Source of the DNA: Shewanella abyssi
Lineage (GTDB): Bacteria; Pseudomonadota; Gammaproteobacteria; Enterobacterales; Shewanellaceae
DNA length: 48,754 bases
Assembly (NCBI RefSeq): GCF_023284025.1
Contig: NZ_JAKIKR010000039.1
Location: 1 to 48,754 of the forward strand
Direction of reading: 5' to 3'
The notes below the pieces were generated by a model that was not told the origin of the DNA, did not search any database, and worked only from the letters and a program-made list of their open reading frames with translations. Numbering within the stretch: the stretch's first letter is position 1; every line of letters begins with the position of its first letter. This document shows, piece after piece, positions 1-9,296 of this stretch. The translations under genes were made by a program, and so were the position numbers.

Positions 1-195
1 AAGCCGCAATAGAGTCGGTGTACATTGATGGCCGAAAAATTGATTTAAATAATCGTCATCAACAGCTTTATCAAAAGTACCTAAAGCGCTAAAATTCAAA
101 GTTATAGCGCTTTAGGTACTTTTGATAAAGCTGTTGATGACGATTATTTAAATCAATTTTTCGGCCATCAATGTACACCGACTCTATTGCGGCTT
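1..195. repeat. Perfect 90-bp inverted repeat (fold-back) at the window edge
   Basis: Bases 1-90 are the exact reverse complement of 106-195, separated by a 15-nt spacer (91-105). I compared the arms base by base and saw no mismatch. The arm is the 3' end of the amidohydrolase gene that follows, so that gene's tail is present twice, head to head. It starts at base 1, so the arm may continue outside the window. A perfect palindrome of this size at a contig edge is most simply a library or assembly fold-back chimera. A real inverted duplication is the alternative. Confidence 0.95.
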
Positions 196-1525
196 GCATC
201 GGATCCAATATGTCGCCAGTGGCAATAATTATATTGGCTTTAAATCCAGGGGCTATGGCGCCCATATCATCGATACCGAGTATTTTTGCGGCGTCAAGAG
301 TAATGCTTTGTAGCGCTTGCGACTTGGTTAATCCATAGGCGACCGTTTGTCCTGCTGCAAAGGGTAAGTTACGGCTGTTCCAGTCAGATGAGAAACCCAG
401 TGCAAATGGAATATTAGCTTGCTTAAGCAGTGCAGGGATCTTAAAGGCGAGATCAATGGGTTCATCCTTGCGCTTAGGCAAACTTAAGGTTTCGGTGTAA
501 ATAACCGATGCATTGACCTCACTTAACACATCCGCTAATCGCCAAGCATCATAGCCGCCCACAATGACTATCTTAAAGCCGTAGATCTTGCTAAGTGCTA
601 TCGCTTCCTCTATCTGCTTTTGTGACTGAGCATGGACAAACAGCTGCGCATTGCCATCAAATAGGGATGTTAATGCTTGCCAGCGCAGATCGATTTTAGC
701 AATTTTCCCCGCTTGCAGCGCCAGTTGATAACGGTGAGCATCGGCAAATGCTTGGTGCACCTTGTCGACACGCTGACTGAGATCTTCAAGCTGCTCTTGA
801 CGCTTGTCGGTATCCGATGACAGCCAGCGAATATAAGGCCAATAGAGGTGGAACTGTTTGTTGCTATCAACCAGCGCATCTTCGATAGTCCAGCTGTCCA
901 TAGAGACAAGGGCAGACTGACCTGCTAGGCCGTCACCTTGTGGTACCACCTGAGCATGGGTAATGCCATTAACACGAACGGTGGGGATGATCTCCGAGTC
1001 TGGGTTAAAAGCGCTGATCGCTTCAAGTTGTGGGTTGATAAAGCCAACCTCGTAGGCATCATTACTTGAACGCATCATCTCAACTTCAACCAGCCCCATG
1101 GTGGTATCAAGGGCGATTAATCCGGGATAGATGTGCTTCTTAGTGGCATCAATAACCACCGCATCTGCAATTAAGCCTGCTGTAGCAGAGCGTGCTGTAG
1201 CAGAGCGTGCTTTGACAGCTGCGCTTGCAGACTCCGCGGCCTCAGCTGCATGAGTTGGATTGGTCGCATCAATGGCTGCCGGCTCCGCCAGATTTTGACC
1301 TACCGCAACAATTTTGCCATCAGCGATAAGTACGTCAGTCTGTTGCAATTGACCATGAGTGACAGAGTGCACGGTGGCATTCGTAAATAATACGGCGCCA
1401 CTCTCAATGGGGGCTGGTAGCATGTCGTGAGCATAAACCGCACTACTAACAATAAAAGTGCTAATAAAAGTAGCAACAAAACCAAGCAGCGAATAAGCGT
1501 GTTTAGTCGATTGAGTAACCATCAT
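89..1525 (-). CDS. Exported amidohydrolase-like protein lacking the metal-binding HxH motif
   Basis: About 478 residues. I chose the ATG at 1525 rather than the longer frame from 1582: it follows AAGGAG by 7 nt, shares one base with the stop of the upstream gene (TAATG, coupled translation), and begins a good signal peptide ending near SAVYAHD. The N-terminal strand-rich part and the C-terminal stretch (AxxILGIDDxGAIAPGFKANIII) are typical of imidazolonepropionase/dihydroorotase-like amidohydrolases. Where the family has GxIDxHxH, this protein has YPGLIALDTTMG, so the binuclear metal site seems lost. It may be a non-catalytic partner of the larger amidohydrolase upstream. A 15-bp unit (GCTGTAGCAGAGCGT) is duplicated at 1179-1208 and encodes a repeated ARSAT. 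The C-terminus is uncertain because it lies in the fold-back: this strand reads KYLKRYNFEF-stop, the other arm KYLKR-stop. Confidence 0.8.
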   Translation of the reverse strand: MMVTQSTKHAYSLLGFVATFISTFIVSSAVYAHDMLPAPIESGAVLFTNATVHSVTHGQLQQTDVLIADGKIVAVGQNLAEPAAIDATNPTHAAEAAESASAAVKARSATARSATAGLIADAVVIDATKKHIYPGLIALDTTMGLVEVEMMRSSNDAYEVGFINPQLEAISAFNPDSEIIPTVRVNGITHAQVVPQGDGLAGQSALVSMDSWTIEDALVDSNKQFHLYWPYIRWLSSDTDKRQEQLEDLSQRVDKVHQAFADAHRYQLALQAGKIAKIDLRWQALTSLFDGNAQLFVHAQSQKQIEEAIALSKIYGFKIVIVGGYDAWRLADVLSEVNASVIYTETLSLPKRKDEPIDLAFKIPALLKQANIPFALGFSSDWNSRNLPFAAGQTVAYGLTKSQALQSITLDAAKILGIDDMGAIAPGFKANIIIATGDILDPMQAAIESVYIDGRKIDLNNRHQQLYQKYLKRYNFEF

Positions 1526-4500
1526 TATAGTGCTCCTTGAGCAGTCTGTTGCCAAGCGTTGAAGTGGGTATCGCAGTGCCATTCAGGTTCTATTTTCTCG
1601 CTGCTGGTTTCGCCCTTTTTATCGGTGTCGTCGCTCTGCAGGATTTTTTGAATTAATGCAGCGCGCTCTGTTTCAACGGCAATTTGAGCCAGTTTATCTT
1701 GCTCTCGGCTAAAGTAACGACGGCCCTCGACCCAAGTGGATTCCACTTTGGCGTAAACCGACAGCGGTGAATTGCTCCAGAGCACGATATCCGCTTGCTT
1801 ACCTTCAACCAGTGAACCGACTTTCCCATCGATCCCTAGCTGTATCGCAGGATTAATGGTGATCATCTTCCAGGCATCTTCTGCTGCCATGCCGCAATAC
1901 ATCATCGATTTAGCGGCTTCTTGGTTGAGTCGACGCTGCATTTCATAATCATCAGAGTTGATACTGGTGAGTACGCCCTTGTTTTGCATTAAGCAGGTAT
2001 TTTGTGGAATGGCATCATAAACCTCGAATTTATAGGCCCACCAGTCTGAGAAGGTTGATGCATAAGCGCCATGTTTTGCCATCTCGTCAGCGACTTTGTA
2101 ACCTTCAAGAATATGGGTGAAGGTACCGACTTTAAAGTTGTAAGCTTCGGCGAGTCTGATAAACATCAAGATTTCAGACTGCACATAGGAGTGAATATGC
2201 ACACTACGTTTCTGCTCTAACACTTCTGCCACAGCTTCTAAGCGGTAGTTGTACTGCGGTGCAATAGTGCGTCTGCGTTCGCTTGAACGCATTTTTTTAT
2301 AGGCTTTTTGTGCCGCTCGGTAGGCTAGCGCTTCGTTAAAGGCTTCACTAAAGAGTGACTGCACCCCAATGCGACTTTGCGGGAAGCGGCGATTAAAGTT
2401 ATCGCCCCAATGACTCTGCTTGACGTTTTCACCCAAAGCGAACTTTATACTGGCAGGAGCACCATCAAACTTTAGCAGCTCGGCATTGTCGCCCCACTTG
2501 AGCTGAATGATCTGCGCTTGACCACCAATAGGGTTGGCACTGCCATGTAAAATTTGTGCCGTGGTGACACCGCCAGCAAGGCCGCGGTAGATAGCAATAT
2601 CATCGGGATTGATGACATCGCCAATTCTGACTTCGGAGGTGACGGCATCGGTGGCTTCATTGATGCCGCCATTGAGTGCAATGTGCGAGTGCTCATCGAT
2701 AATACCGGCGGTTAGGTGCATCCCCGTTGCATCAATCACTCGGTAATCCGACGGTGTACGCAAGTTGCTGCCGATCTCTTCGATGTTACCTTGAGAGATT
2801 ATTAAGTCAGTATTATTAAGCACGCCACTTTTAGCTGATGTCCAGATGGTGGCATTCTTAATATGCAGCTTATCTTCAATAGGTTGCTGTTGTAGACCAT
2901 AGGCCACGTTAGGTGATGTTTGTTTAGCAACTTGGCTTAACCTAGCTTGATGGTCCTGTTGCTGCGTTGGCTCATTATCAACAACAAGTTCGAGCTTGGT
3001 GCCGCCAAAGGGGATCGTTTGACTATTGCTATCGAGTAGGCGACCGCGCAGACCCGCTTCATCAAACCACAATGTAAAGCGACTAATACCACTAATACCT
3101 GCTTCGGTTAGATCTGCACTAAAAGTCATTCGCCCCTGATTGTAGCTAACGTTGGCCAGTGTTATCTCTTTTTCGCCACTGGATAGAGTACCGCTTAAAC
3201 TGGGATCTTGCTCAATGTTGAGATCAAAGCTGAGTTCGTTGATTTGCAGTTGGTATGGTTGAGCGAGCATGGCAAGATCACGACTGATAAGCTGGTGCTC
3301 TTCACCTTGCAACCAGATGCTGGTTATCTTGCCATCTGCAAATACATTGCCATTACTAATCACCAAATCAGCCATAAATCCTGGCTTTAGTTGACCGACC
3401 ATGTTGCTTATGCCTGCAATTTCGGCGGCTTCTGTTGTGAGCGCGGCAAGGGCGGTTTCTTCATCTAAGCCGCGCTTTATTGCTTGCTTAAGTCGTGGCC
3501 AAAACTTGTCGGCTTTTATTCCATATTGAGTCAATGCAAAAGGCACATCTGCTTGAGCGACTATGGCGAGATTACTTGGCGCACTTTCCCAATGTCTTAA
3601 TGTCGCTAAACTCACATCACGGGCACTGTCACTATCGATGATTTTTGGCGCGGCAGGGTAATTCAACGGCAGCACTAAACTATATGGGTAAGACTTCAGT
3701 TCATCGATTCTGGCATATTCATGACCATTACCAACGAGGCTTCCGCTTACTTTTTGCTCACTTAATAATCTAGCTGCTCTTATTTGATTATTCAAATTCT
3801 TGGTTTGAAATATAAAGCTTTGTTCTTCAAGACCCCCTAGGCGCTCTAATGCGATGTTAAACTCAATGTTGTTGCCAGTATTTGAACTCTTACTTATATT
3901 GTCGTTATACCAACGTGCATCTGCAAACGTTTGTCTAATAAGCGCCATGCTTCCCATTAATGACTGCGGGTAATCTTGAATAGATGAGCCCTTATCAAAT
4001 GCCATAAACTGGTTGGTTTTAGCGCTGTATATAATATCGTTCGCTTTTTTATCCGCCAGAGATAAACTGACTCCACGCCCTCTAAAAATACCCTCTAAAT
4101 AGCTAGACTGGACACTGGTGAAACCATTGTCAATCCACTTTTTCGCTTGTTCTTTATCGGGATAAACATAATTGAACCACTCTTTTTCTGAATGAACCGC
4201 GCCATTCTCAGCATTACCTCCAATTCGTTTTATTTCATAAACCGGATCATCACTAGCTTCATTTGTCGATTCATATTCGATTGCATACTCGGTAAAGGGG
4301 TCTATAAAACCTGGATAGATAATATGACCTGCTAAGTTAATTTCCAGCACTCCTGGGGGAATGTCATTATCGTTAATAATCGACTTTATTCGATTGTTTT
4401 CAATTAACAAGGTGGCATCATATAGCGTTTTTCCGGGGCTAAGCATTAGCGTTGCATGACTTAACGCAGTGATTTTAGGCGTATTATCTGTCAATTGGTC

Positions 4501-4572
4501 ATTGGCTATTGTGCTGTAGCTGGTTAACGCACTAAGTAGAGCGACAAGGGCTATTATTTTATAATTATGCAT
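1525..4572 (-). CDS. Large exported two-domain amidohydrolase
   Basis: 1015 residues, signal peptide at 1-23 (MHNYKIIALVALLSALTS...). It contains two amidohydrolase-like halves. In the N-terminal half (about 35-430) the usual HxH is replaced (YPGFIDPFTEYAIE), so it looks inactive. In the C-terminal half (about 568-960) the ligand set is visible: HSH at 628-630, HIH at 792-794, H820 and SDD at 873-875. Between them (about 440-540) is a beta-rich linker. It probably hydrolyses a cyclic amide or peptide-like substrate in the periplasm; the substrate cannot be read from sequence. The next gene starts inside its stop codon, so the two products are made together and may form one complex. No strong Shine-Dalgarno is seen before the ATG. 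Confidence 0.85.
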   Translation of the reverse strand: MHNYKIIALVALLSALTSYSTIANDQLTDNTPKITALSHATLMLSPGKTLYDATLLIENNRIKSIINDNDIPPGVLEINLAGHIIYPGFIDPFTEYAIEYESTNEASDDPVYEIKRIGGNAENGAVHSEKEWFNYVYPDKEQAKKWIDNGFTSVQSSYLEGIFRGRGVSLSLADKKANDIIYSAKTNQFMAFDKGSSIQDYPQSLMGSMALIRQTFADARWYNDNISKSSNTGNNIEFNIALERLGGLEEQSFIFQTKNLNNQIRAARLLSEQKVSGSLVGNGHEYARIDELKSYPYSLVLPLNYPAAPKIIDSDSARDVSLATLRHWESAPSNLAIVAQADVPFALTQYGIKADKFWPRLKQAIKRGLDEETALAALTTEAAEIAGISNMVGQLKPGFMADLVISNGNVFADGKITSIWLQGEEHQLISRDLAMLAQPYQLQINELSFDLNIEQDPSLSGTLSSGEKEITLANVSYNQGRMTFSADLTEAGISGISRFTLWFDEAGLRGRLLDSNSQTIPFGGTKLELVVDNEPTQQQDHQARLSQVAKQTSPNVAYGLQQQPIEDKLHIKNATIWTSAKSGVLNNTDLIISQGNIEEIGSNLRTPSDYRVIDATGMHLTAGIIDEHSHIALNGGINEATDAVTSEVRIGDVINPDDIAIYRGLAGGVTTAQILHGSANPIGGQAQIIQLKWGDNAELLKFDGAPASIKFALGENVKQSHWGDNFNRRFPQSRIGVQSLFSEAFNEALAYRAAQKAYKKMRSSERRRTIAPQYNYRLEAVAEVLEQKRSVHIHSYVQSEILMFIRLAEAYNFKVGTFTHILEGYKVADEMAKHGAYASTFSDWWAYKFEVYDAIPQNTCLMQNKGVLTSINSDDYEMQRRLNQEAAKSMMYCGMAAEDAWKMITINPAIQLGIDGKVGSLVEGKQADIVLWSNSPLSVYAKVESTWVEGRRYFSREQDKLAQIAVETERAALIQKILQSDDTDKKGETSSEKIEPEWHCDTHFNAWQQTAQGAL

Positions 4573-4684
4573 TACCGTACTTATGTTTGTTAGAAGAGTA
4601 GGGAAGTGTGAGGATATCTTAACTTAACAAAAATTACTAAACAGTATTTGTAACTGCGCATATGATTTTAGGCTGTGTATTAAC

Positions 4685-4712
4685 AAAAAACCCAGCAATT
4701 GCTGGGTTTTTA
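4685..4712 (-). terminator. Rho-independent terminator of the hns-like gene
   Basis: Hairpin CCCAGCAATTGCTGGG (4691-4706) flanked by A6 on the left and T5 on the right, so it can stop transcription in both directions. It lies 25 bp past the stop of the H-NS-like gene. Confidence 0.85.
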
Positions 4713-4730
4713 TAGGAAGTAAACGGAAAC

Positions 4731-5123
4731 TTAAATAAGGAAGTCTTCCATTGTACGACCTTTTTCTAATTCATTCTTGAATACAGTTGGCATACGGCCT
4801 TGGCCTGTCCACTGAACCATGTCGCCATTCACTTCAATTTGGTATTTAGCTGGACGTGGTGCACGTTTCTTCGGAGCGGCTTTAATGCCAGCGCCACCAA
4901 TATCGTCAACTGATAAACCAATGGCTTCCATTTGTTGACGGATCTCTTCAATTTTAGCATTACGCTCAGCCATTGCTTCATTTTCTGCTTCAGCTTGAGA
5001 TGCTTTTTCTTCGATAATTTTTTCAAGTTTTACAGCAAGATCTTTTAGCTCTTCAAGAGATAGCTCTTTAACTGCAGCTTTAAAACGGCGACCGTGGGTC
5101 AATATATCTAAAAATTCGCTCAT
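4731..5123 (-). CDS. hns: H-NS family nucleoid-associated protein
   Basis: 130 residues, close to the usual 130-137 of H-NS/StpA. The N-terminal ~65 residues are a charged, coiled-coil dimerisation region (SLEELKDLAVKLEKIIEEK...). A lysine/proline linker (APKKRAPRPAKY, about 82-94) leads to the DNA-binding core with the hallmark WTGQGRMP at 105-112, where QGR is the AT-rich minor-groove hook. It silences AT-rich and horizontally acquired DNA and bridges the nucleoid. It stands alone, divergent from etfBA, with an AT-rich 338-bp intergenic region that could be autoregulated. Shewanella can carry more than one H-NS-like gene, so the symbol is a family-level call. Confidence 0.9.
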   Translation of the reverse strand: MSEFLDILTHGRRFKAAVKELSLEELKDLAVKLEKIIEEKASQAEAENEAMAERNAKIEEIRQQMEAIGLSVDDIGGAGIKAAPKKRAPRPAKYQIEVNGDMVQWTGQGRMPTVFKNELEKGRTMEDFLI

Positions 5124-5309
5124 GATGATTAACGTCCAATTAAAATAGGAAAGGATTTTATATTCTGTTGCAAATAATAGGAACTATTTCGATTAGGATC
5201 AAATGTTATTTCCATTTAATTTAGAATAAAAAGTATTAATTAAGATTAATTTGTAAAAAAGACGATTATATTTCTCAATTGTTATCGATATCGGTCAATT
5301 ACGCCTTAT

Positions 5310-5326
5310 CACATTATATTAATGTG
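5310..5326. promoter_or_regulatory. Palindrome in the hns/etfB intergenic region
   Basis: CACATTA-TAT-TAATGTG is a perfect 7-3-7 inverted repeat, overlapped by GAACA-GG-TGTTC at 5326-5337. Both lie between the divergent hns-like and etfB genes. Their position suggests operators, but I cannot name the regulator. Confidence 0.4.
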
Positions 5327-5345
5327 AACAGGTGTTCGACTCTAG

Positions 5346-5363
5346 GTTGACGTTAACGTCAAC
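5346..5363. promoter_or_regulatory. Candidate LiuR-type operator upstream of etfBA
   Basis: GTTGACGTTAACGTCAAC is a perfect 18-bp palindrome about 100 bp upstream of the etfB start. It matches the candidate site in front of liuR (TTTACGTAAAGGTAAA at 46241) at the pattern TTkACGTwAAsGTmAA. Since ETF accepts electrons from the liu-operon acyl-CoA dehydrogenase, shared MerR-family LiuR control is biologically sensible. The assignment is inference from these two sites. Confidence 0.5.
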
Positions 5364-5461
5364 AGCACGTAAAGTGACTCTAATTTCTGTAATAGTTGCT
5401 GTGTACTATAAGTGACTATTCGCATAATCCCGTTCATTAAGAGACGTAACAAGGAAGCCCT

Positions 5462-6211
5462 ATGAAAGTATTGGTGCCAGTAAAACGTGTCGTCGATGCC
5501 AATGTAAAGGTCAGGGTCAATGCTGACAATACAAGTGTCGATACCGCAAACCTTAAAATGGCGATTAACCCGTTTTGTGAGATTGCTGTAGAAGAAGCCG
5601 TTCGTTTAAAAGAAGCGGGAAGCGCTGCTGAAGTGATCGTCATGAGTATCGGCCCAAAAGCTTCCCAGGAGCAATTGAGAACGGCACTCGCACTCGGTGC
5701 TGATCGTGCTATCCATATTCAGACTGACGAAGACCTTGTGCCTTTATCTATCGCTAAGCTTATTCATGCGGTACAGAAAAAAGAGCAAGTAGACTTAGTT
5801 ATCTTGGGCAAGCAATCCATTGATAGCGATAACAACCAAACAGGCCAAATGTTAGCGGCGATAGGCAAAATGCCACAAGCAACCTTTGCCTCAGAAATAA
5901 AAGTGAATGCTGATCAGCTGACGGTGACGCGAGAAGTTGACGGTGGCCTGCAAACACTGATGCTACCTTTACCTGCTGTGGTTACCGCTGACCTGCGTTT
6001 GAACGAGCCTCGTTACGCAAAATTGCCCAATATCATGAAAGCTAAGCGTAAGCCACTTGAAACACTCACTCCAGCCGATTTCGATGTGACCTTAAAGTCT
6101 CACCAGACAGTCGTTAAAGTGACTCCGCCTGCTGAGCGCAGTGCGGGTGTGATGGTGTCTTCTGTAGAAGAGTTGGTTGAAAAGTTAAAGAATGAAGCGA
6201 AGGTGATCTAA
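5462..6211 (+). CDS. etfB: Electron transfer flavoprotein beta subunit
   Basis: 249 residues, full length for EtfB. It shows NQTGQM at 125-130 (AMP/nucleotide-binding region) and the ETF-beta signature around [15 protein letters not shown] at 181-195. With EtfA it forms the soluble FAD/AMP heterodimer that takes electrons from acyl-CoA dehydrogenases (for example isovaleryl-CoA dehydrogenase at 44.5 kb) and passes them to ETF:quinone oxidoreductase. Start supported by AAGGAAG just upstream. Its stop overlaps the etfA start by one base (TAATG). Confidence 0.97.
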   Translation: MKVLVPVKRVVDANVKVRVNADNTSVDTANLKMAINPFCEIAVEEAVRLKEAGSAAEVIVMSIGPKASQEQLRTALALGADRAIHIQTDEDLVPLSIAKLIHAVQKKEQVDLVILGKQSIDSDNNQTGQMLAAIGKMPQATFASEIKVNADQLTVTREVDGGLQTLMLPLPAVVTADLRLNEPRYAKLPNIMKAKRKPLETLTPADFDVTLKSHQTVVKVTPPAERSAGVMVSSVEELVEKLKNEAKVI

Positions 6212-7134
6212 TGGCAATTTTAGTATTAGCAGAACACGATAACGCCAGTCTAAAACTGGATACCGCAAAAGTGGTTGCATGCGGTCAAGCCATTGGTGGC
6301 GACATTGATGTATTAGTTGTCGGTCACAACTGTGGCGATGTGGTAAGCAGTGCACAGCAGCTCAATGGCGTACGCAACGTATTGGTTGCCGATGCCGCCG
6401 TTTATGTTAACGGCCTCGCTGAAAACATTGCCGAAGTCGTCACTGAAGTTGCAGCGGACTATGAGCATGTGCTTGCCGCGGCTTCTAGCCATGGTAAGAA
6501 TGTATTGCCTCGGGTTGCAGCATTACTCGACGTTAACCAGCTATCAGAAGTGATAGCAGTGGTGAGTAGTGATACGTTTGTTCGTCCTATCTATGCTGGC
6601 AGCGCGTTAGCGACTGTCCAGAGCTTGGATGACAAAAAGGTGATCACAGTGCGCTCAAGTGCATTTGATGCGGTTGCAAGCGATGGTAGTGCTGAACTCG
6701 TCACTTTGACTCAAGAGGTTGCACCTCAAGTTGAGTTTGTGTCTCAGAGCCTGACCGAATCAGAGCGCCCAGAACTGGGTAGCGCATCTGTTGTCGTCTC
6801 TGGCGGCCGTGCAATGGGCAGCAGTGAGAACTTTGGCATACTAGAGCAACTTGCTGATAAGTTAGGTGGCGCACTGGGTGCATCACGTGCTGCAGTTGAT
6901 GCTGGCTTTGTACCTAACGATCTTCAAGTCGGTCAAACGGGTAAAATTGTCGCGCCAGACTTGTATATCGCCGTGGGTATTTCTGGTGCTATCCAGCATC
7001 TCGCCGGCATGAAAGATTCAAAAGTGATTGTAGCAATCAACAAAGATCCTGAAGCGCCGATTTTCCAGGTGGCTGACTACGGATTGGAAGCGGATCTGTT
7101 TGATGCAGTGCCACAGCTTATAGAGCTGCTTTAA
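6211..7134 (+). CDS. etfA: Electron transfer flavoprotein alpha subunit
   Basis: 307 residues. The C-terminal FAD domain is complete: SRAAVDAGF at 225-233, QVGQTGK at 239-245, [11 protein letters not shown] at 256-266 and INKDP at 276-280, all standard EtfA flavin-binding elements. The N-terminal half is the Rossmann-like domain that packs against EtfB. Translationally coupled to etfB. The operon ends at the hairpin at 7249-7286. Confidence 0.97.
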   Translation: MAILVLAEHDNASLKLDTAKVVACGQAIGGDIDVLVVGHNCGDVVSSAQQLNGVRNVLVADAAVYVNGLAENIAEVVTEVAADYEHVLAAASSHGKNVLPRVAALLDVNQLSEVIAVVSSDTFVRPIYAGSALATVQSLDDKKVITVRSSAFDAVASDGSAELVTLTQEVAPQVEFVSQSLTESERPELGSASVVVSGGRAMGSSENFGILEQLADKLGGALGASRAAVDAGFVPNDLQVGQTGKIVAPDLYIAVGISGAIQHLAGMKDSKVIVAINKDPEAPIFQVADYGLEADLFDAVPQLIELL

Positions 7135-7248
7135 CTTAGTCGCCGTTATGCCGCTGGCAAGCTGAAAAACACCGAGTTGTTTATTCAGGGTTGCTAAGCT
7201 GTTATCGGTCATGAGTTTGAGTTGGTAATGTTTGCGATCTGTGTCACG

Positions 7249-7292
7249 ATAAGCGGCTTTAGGGTAGCATCCCTAAAGCCGCTTATGTTTTT
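7249..7292 (+). terminator. Terminator of etfBA
   Basis: A 16-bp perfect stem (ATAAGCGGCTTTAGGG at 7249-7264 with its complement at 7271-7286), a 6-nt loop and a T-rich tail (GTTTTTAT), about 115 bp after etfA. Confidence 0.85.
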
Positions 7293-7506
7293 ATGTCACT
7301 CACGTTAATTAGCTCAGTCTATTTAACGTCCTTAGAAGTAGAGGTGCATTCAATATTAGTACCGACAAGTAGGGTGATGCCTATGACTTGTTGAGAAAGG
7401 ATTTGATGCCGAAGTGACAAAGCATATCGAGGCTTGTTGCTGGGGCTGTTACCAAATAGGAACAGCACTGCCATAGTATTTCTTATCGGGAAGATAAGAA
7501 GATTTT

Positions 7507-7529
7507 ATATTAATGTCGAACATTAATAT
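7507..7529. promoter_or_regulatory. Palindrome upstream of the nhaC-like gene
   Basis: ATATTAATGT-CGA-ACATTAATAT is a perfect 10-3-10 inverted repeat about 100 bp upstream of the antiporter start, in a ~340-bp gene-free leader (7293-7631) where I recognise no riboswitch or gene. It could be an operator or an RNA hairpin; the regulator is unknown. Confidence 0.4.
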
Positions 7530-7631
7530 TACTGTGGAGCGCTACTGATAGGACAGGTGTAATCAGCTCTCAATGCTATATCCCACCAGTTCAGTCGGCC
7601 TCCATTCGTACTTAGCGAAGATAATAATTAA

Positions 7632-9203
7632 ATGACAATTTTAAGCTATGCCGATTCGGCACTTTCGTTGCTGCCTCCGGTAGTTGCAATCGTACTGGCG
7701 ATGTTAACCCGTCGTGTTTTACTTTCTCTTGGGGTGGGGATCCTACTGGGTGCACTACTGCTGACAGATTTCTCTGCTGCAAATACTGCGCAATACGTGG
7801 GTACTAAAGTGCTGGCGTTGGTGTGGGATGATGGCGCATTCAACAGCTGGAACCTATACATACTTGGCTTTCTCGTCGTGCTTGGGATGATCACCGCGCT
7901 GATTACCGTTAGCGGCTCGGCTCGTGCGTTTGCCGATTGGGCTCGCACTCATATTCGTAATAAGCGTGACGCTAAACTATTAACCATGTTCCTTGGTTGT
8001 GTGGTGTTTATTGATGACTACTTTAATAGTTTAGTGGTGGGGAGTGTCGCAAGGCCCTTAACAGACCGTTACTATATCTCTCGTAGTAAGCTTGCTTATC
8101 TGCTGGATTCAACGGCTGCACCTATCTGTGTTATCTCACCGGTATCGAGCTGGGGCGCGTACATCATTGCCTTGATTGGTGGTATTTTAACGGCGCACGG
8201 ATTTACCGATTCAGGACATTTAAGCACGTTCGTGCAGATGATCCCGATGAACTTCTACGCTATCTTCGCCTTATTACTGCTACTGTGTGTCGCGCTGATG
8301 GGCCTCGATATTGGCCCAATGCGTCAACATGAGCTCAATGCGCAGAAAGGTAACCTCTATGATGAGTCAAAAGGATTACCCCCAGGCGCTAACTCTGGTT
8401 TGCCAGAAGCGGATAGCGGTAAAATCCTCGGATTATTCTTACCCATAACAGTCTTAGTCTTTGCCACATTCTACTTTATGGTCAGTAGTGGTGGTGATGC
8501 GCTTGCTGCTAAAAATGAAGCCTTTAGCTTGATTGGCGCATTCGAAAATACCGATGTTGGTTCATCACTATTCTTTGGGGCCTTAATTGGTTTAATCGTC
8601 ACGCTGGTGCTGATCACCTACCAAGGTGTAGAGAAGATGATGATCGTTAAAGGCGTGGTCGAAGGCGCTAAATCTATGCTGCCAGCAATCTACATCTTGC
8701 TCTTTGCATGGACGATAGCCGGTGTTATCGGTCAGCTTGAAACTGGCAAGTATATGGCGAGTTTAGCGACCGGTAATATTCCGTTTGCGATGTTGCCAGC
8801 AATGCTGTTTATTTTGGCTGGCTTAACCGCATTCTCAACCGGCACCAGCTGGGGTACATTCGGTATTATGTTACCTATTGCTGCCGATATGGCGATGGGA
8901 AGCGACACGACCATGATGCTACCCATGCTGGCAGCAGTGCTTGCTGGGGCAGTATTTGGCGACCATTGTTCACCGATATCAGACACCACTATTTTGTCTT
9001 CTACGGGGGCTAATTGCCATCATATTGACCATGTGATCACGCAGTTACCTTATGCGTTAATTGTCGCTGGCATTAGTTTAGGCGGTTACATTGTACTCGG
9101 TTTCACCGGATCAGTGATGGCAGGCTTATTGACCTGTAGTGTGTTGTTTGTGATTAGCGTGATTATACTGCGGATTAAGTCTTGTCAGCGAACCACCTCT
9201 TAG
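7632..9203 (+). CDS. nhaC: NhaC-family Na+/H+ antiporter
   Basis: 523 residues with about 12 hydrophobic segments, the length and pattern of NhaC/arsB-fold antiporters. The C-terminal half has the conserved core GTSWGTFGIMLPIAADM, then VFGDHCSPISDTTILSS, the motif diagnostic of NhaC-type antiporters. It is an inner-membrane exchanger of protons for Na+ or a small organic substrate; some NhaC relatives exchange malate/lactate, which sequence alone cannot exclude. Monocistronic, with its own terminator. The ribosome-binding site is weak (GAAGAT). Confidence 0.88.
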   Translation: MTILSYADSALSLLPPVVAIVLAMLTRRVLLSLGVGILLGALLLTDFSAANTAQYVGTKVLALVWDDGAFNSWNLYILGFLVVLGMITALITVSGSARAFADWARTHIRNKRDAKLLTMFLGCVVFIDDYFNSLVVGSVARPLTDRYYISRSKLAYLLDSTAAPICVISPVSSWGAYIIALIGGILTAHGFTDSGHLSTFVQMIPMNFYAIFALLLLLCVALMGLDIGPMRQHELNAQKGNLYDESKGLPPGANSGLPEADSGKILGLFLPITVLVFATFYFMVSSGGDALAAKNEAFSLIGAFENTDVGSSLFFGALIGLIVTLVLITYQGVEKMMIVKGVVEGAKSMLPAIYILLFAWTIAGVIGQLETGKYMASLATGNIPFAMLPAMLFILAGLTAFSTGTSWGTFGIMLPIAADMAMGSDTTMMLPMLAAVLAGAVFGDHCSPISDTTILSSTGANCHHIDHVITQLPYALIVAGISLGGYIVLGFTGSVMAGLLTCSVLFVISVIILRIKSCQRTTS

Positions 9204-9230
9204 TTTAGCAAGCTTTTCGTTAGGCATTAA

Positions 9231-9260
9231 AAAGCCGCTCTCAATGAGAGCGGCTTTTTT
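9231..9260. terminator. Bidirectional terminator between nhaC and dcp
   Basis: GCCGCTCTC-AAT-GAGAGCGGC (9234-9254) with A5 on the left and T6 on the right, between the convergent nhaC and dcp genes. Confidence 0.9.
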
Positions 9261-9296
9261 GTGGCTATTGTCCCGTCCTGAGATAAGCCTATTAGT

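Noticed and set aside
7293..7631. Possible riboswitch in the long leader of the nhaC-like gene
   Set aside because: Apart from one palindrome I could not match any known riboswitch core, so no RNA element is called.
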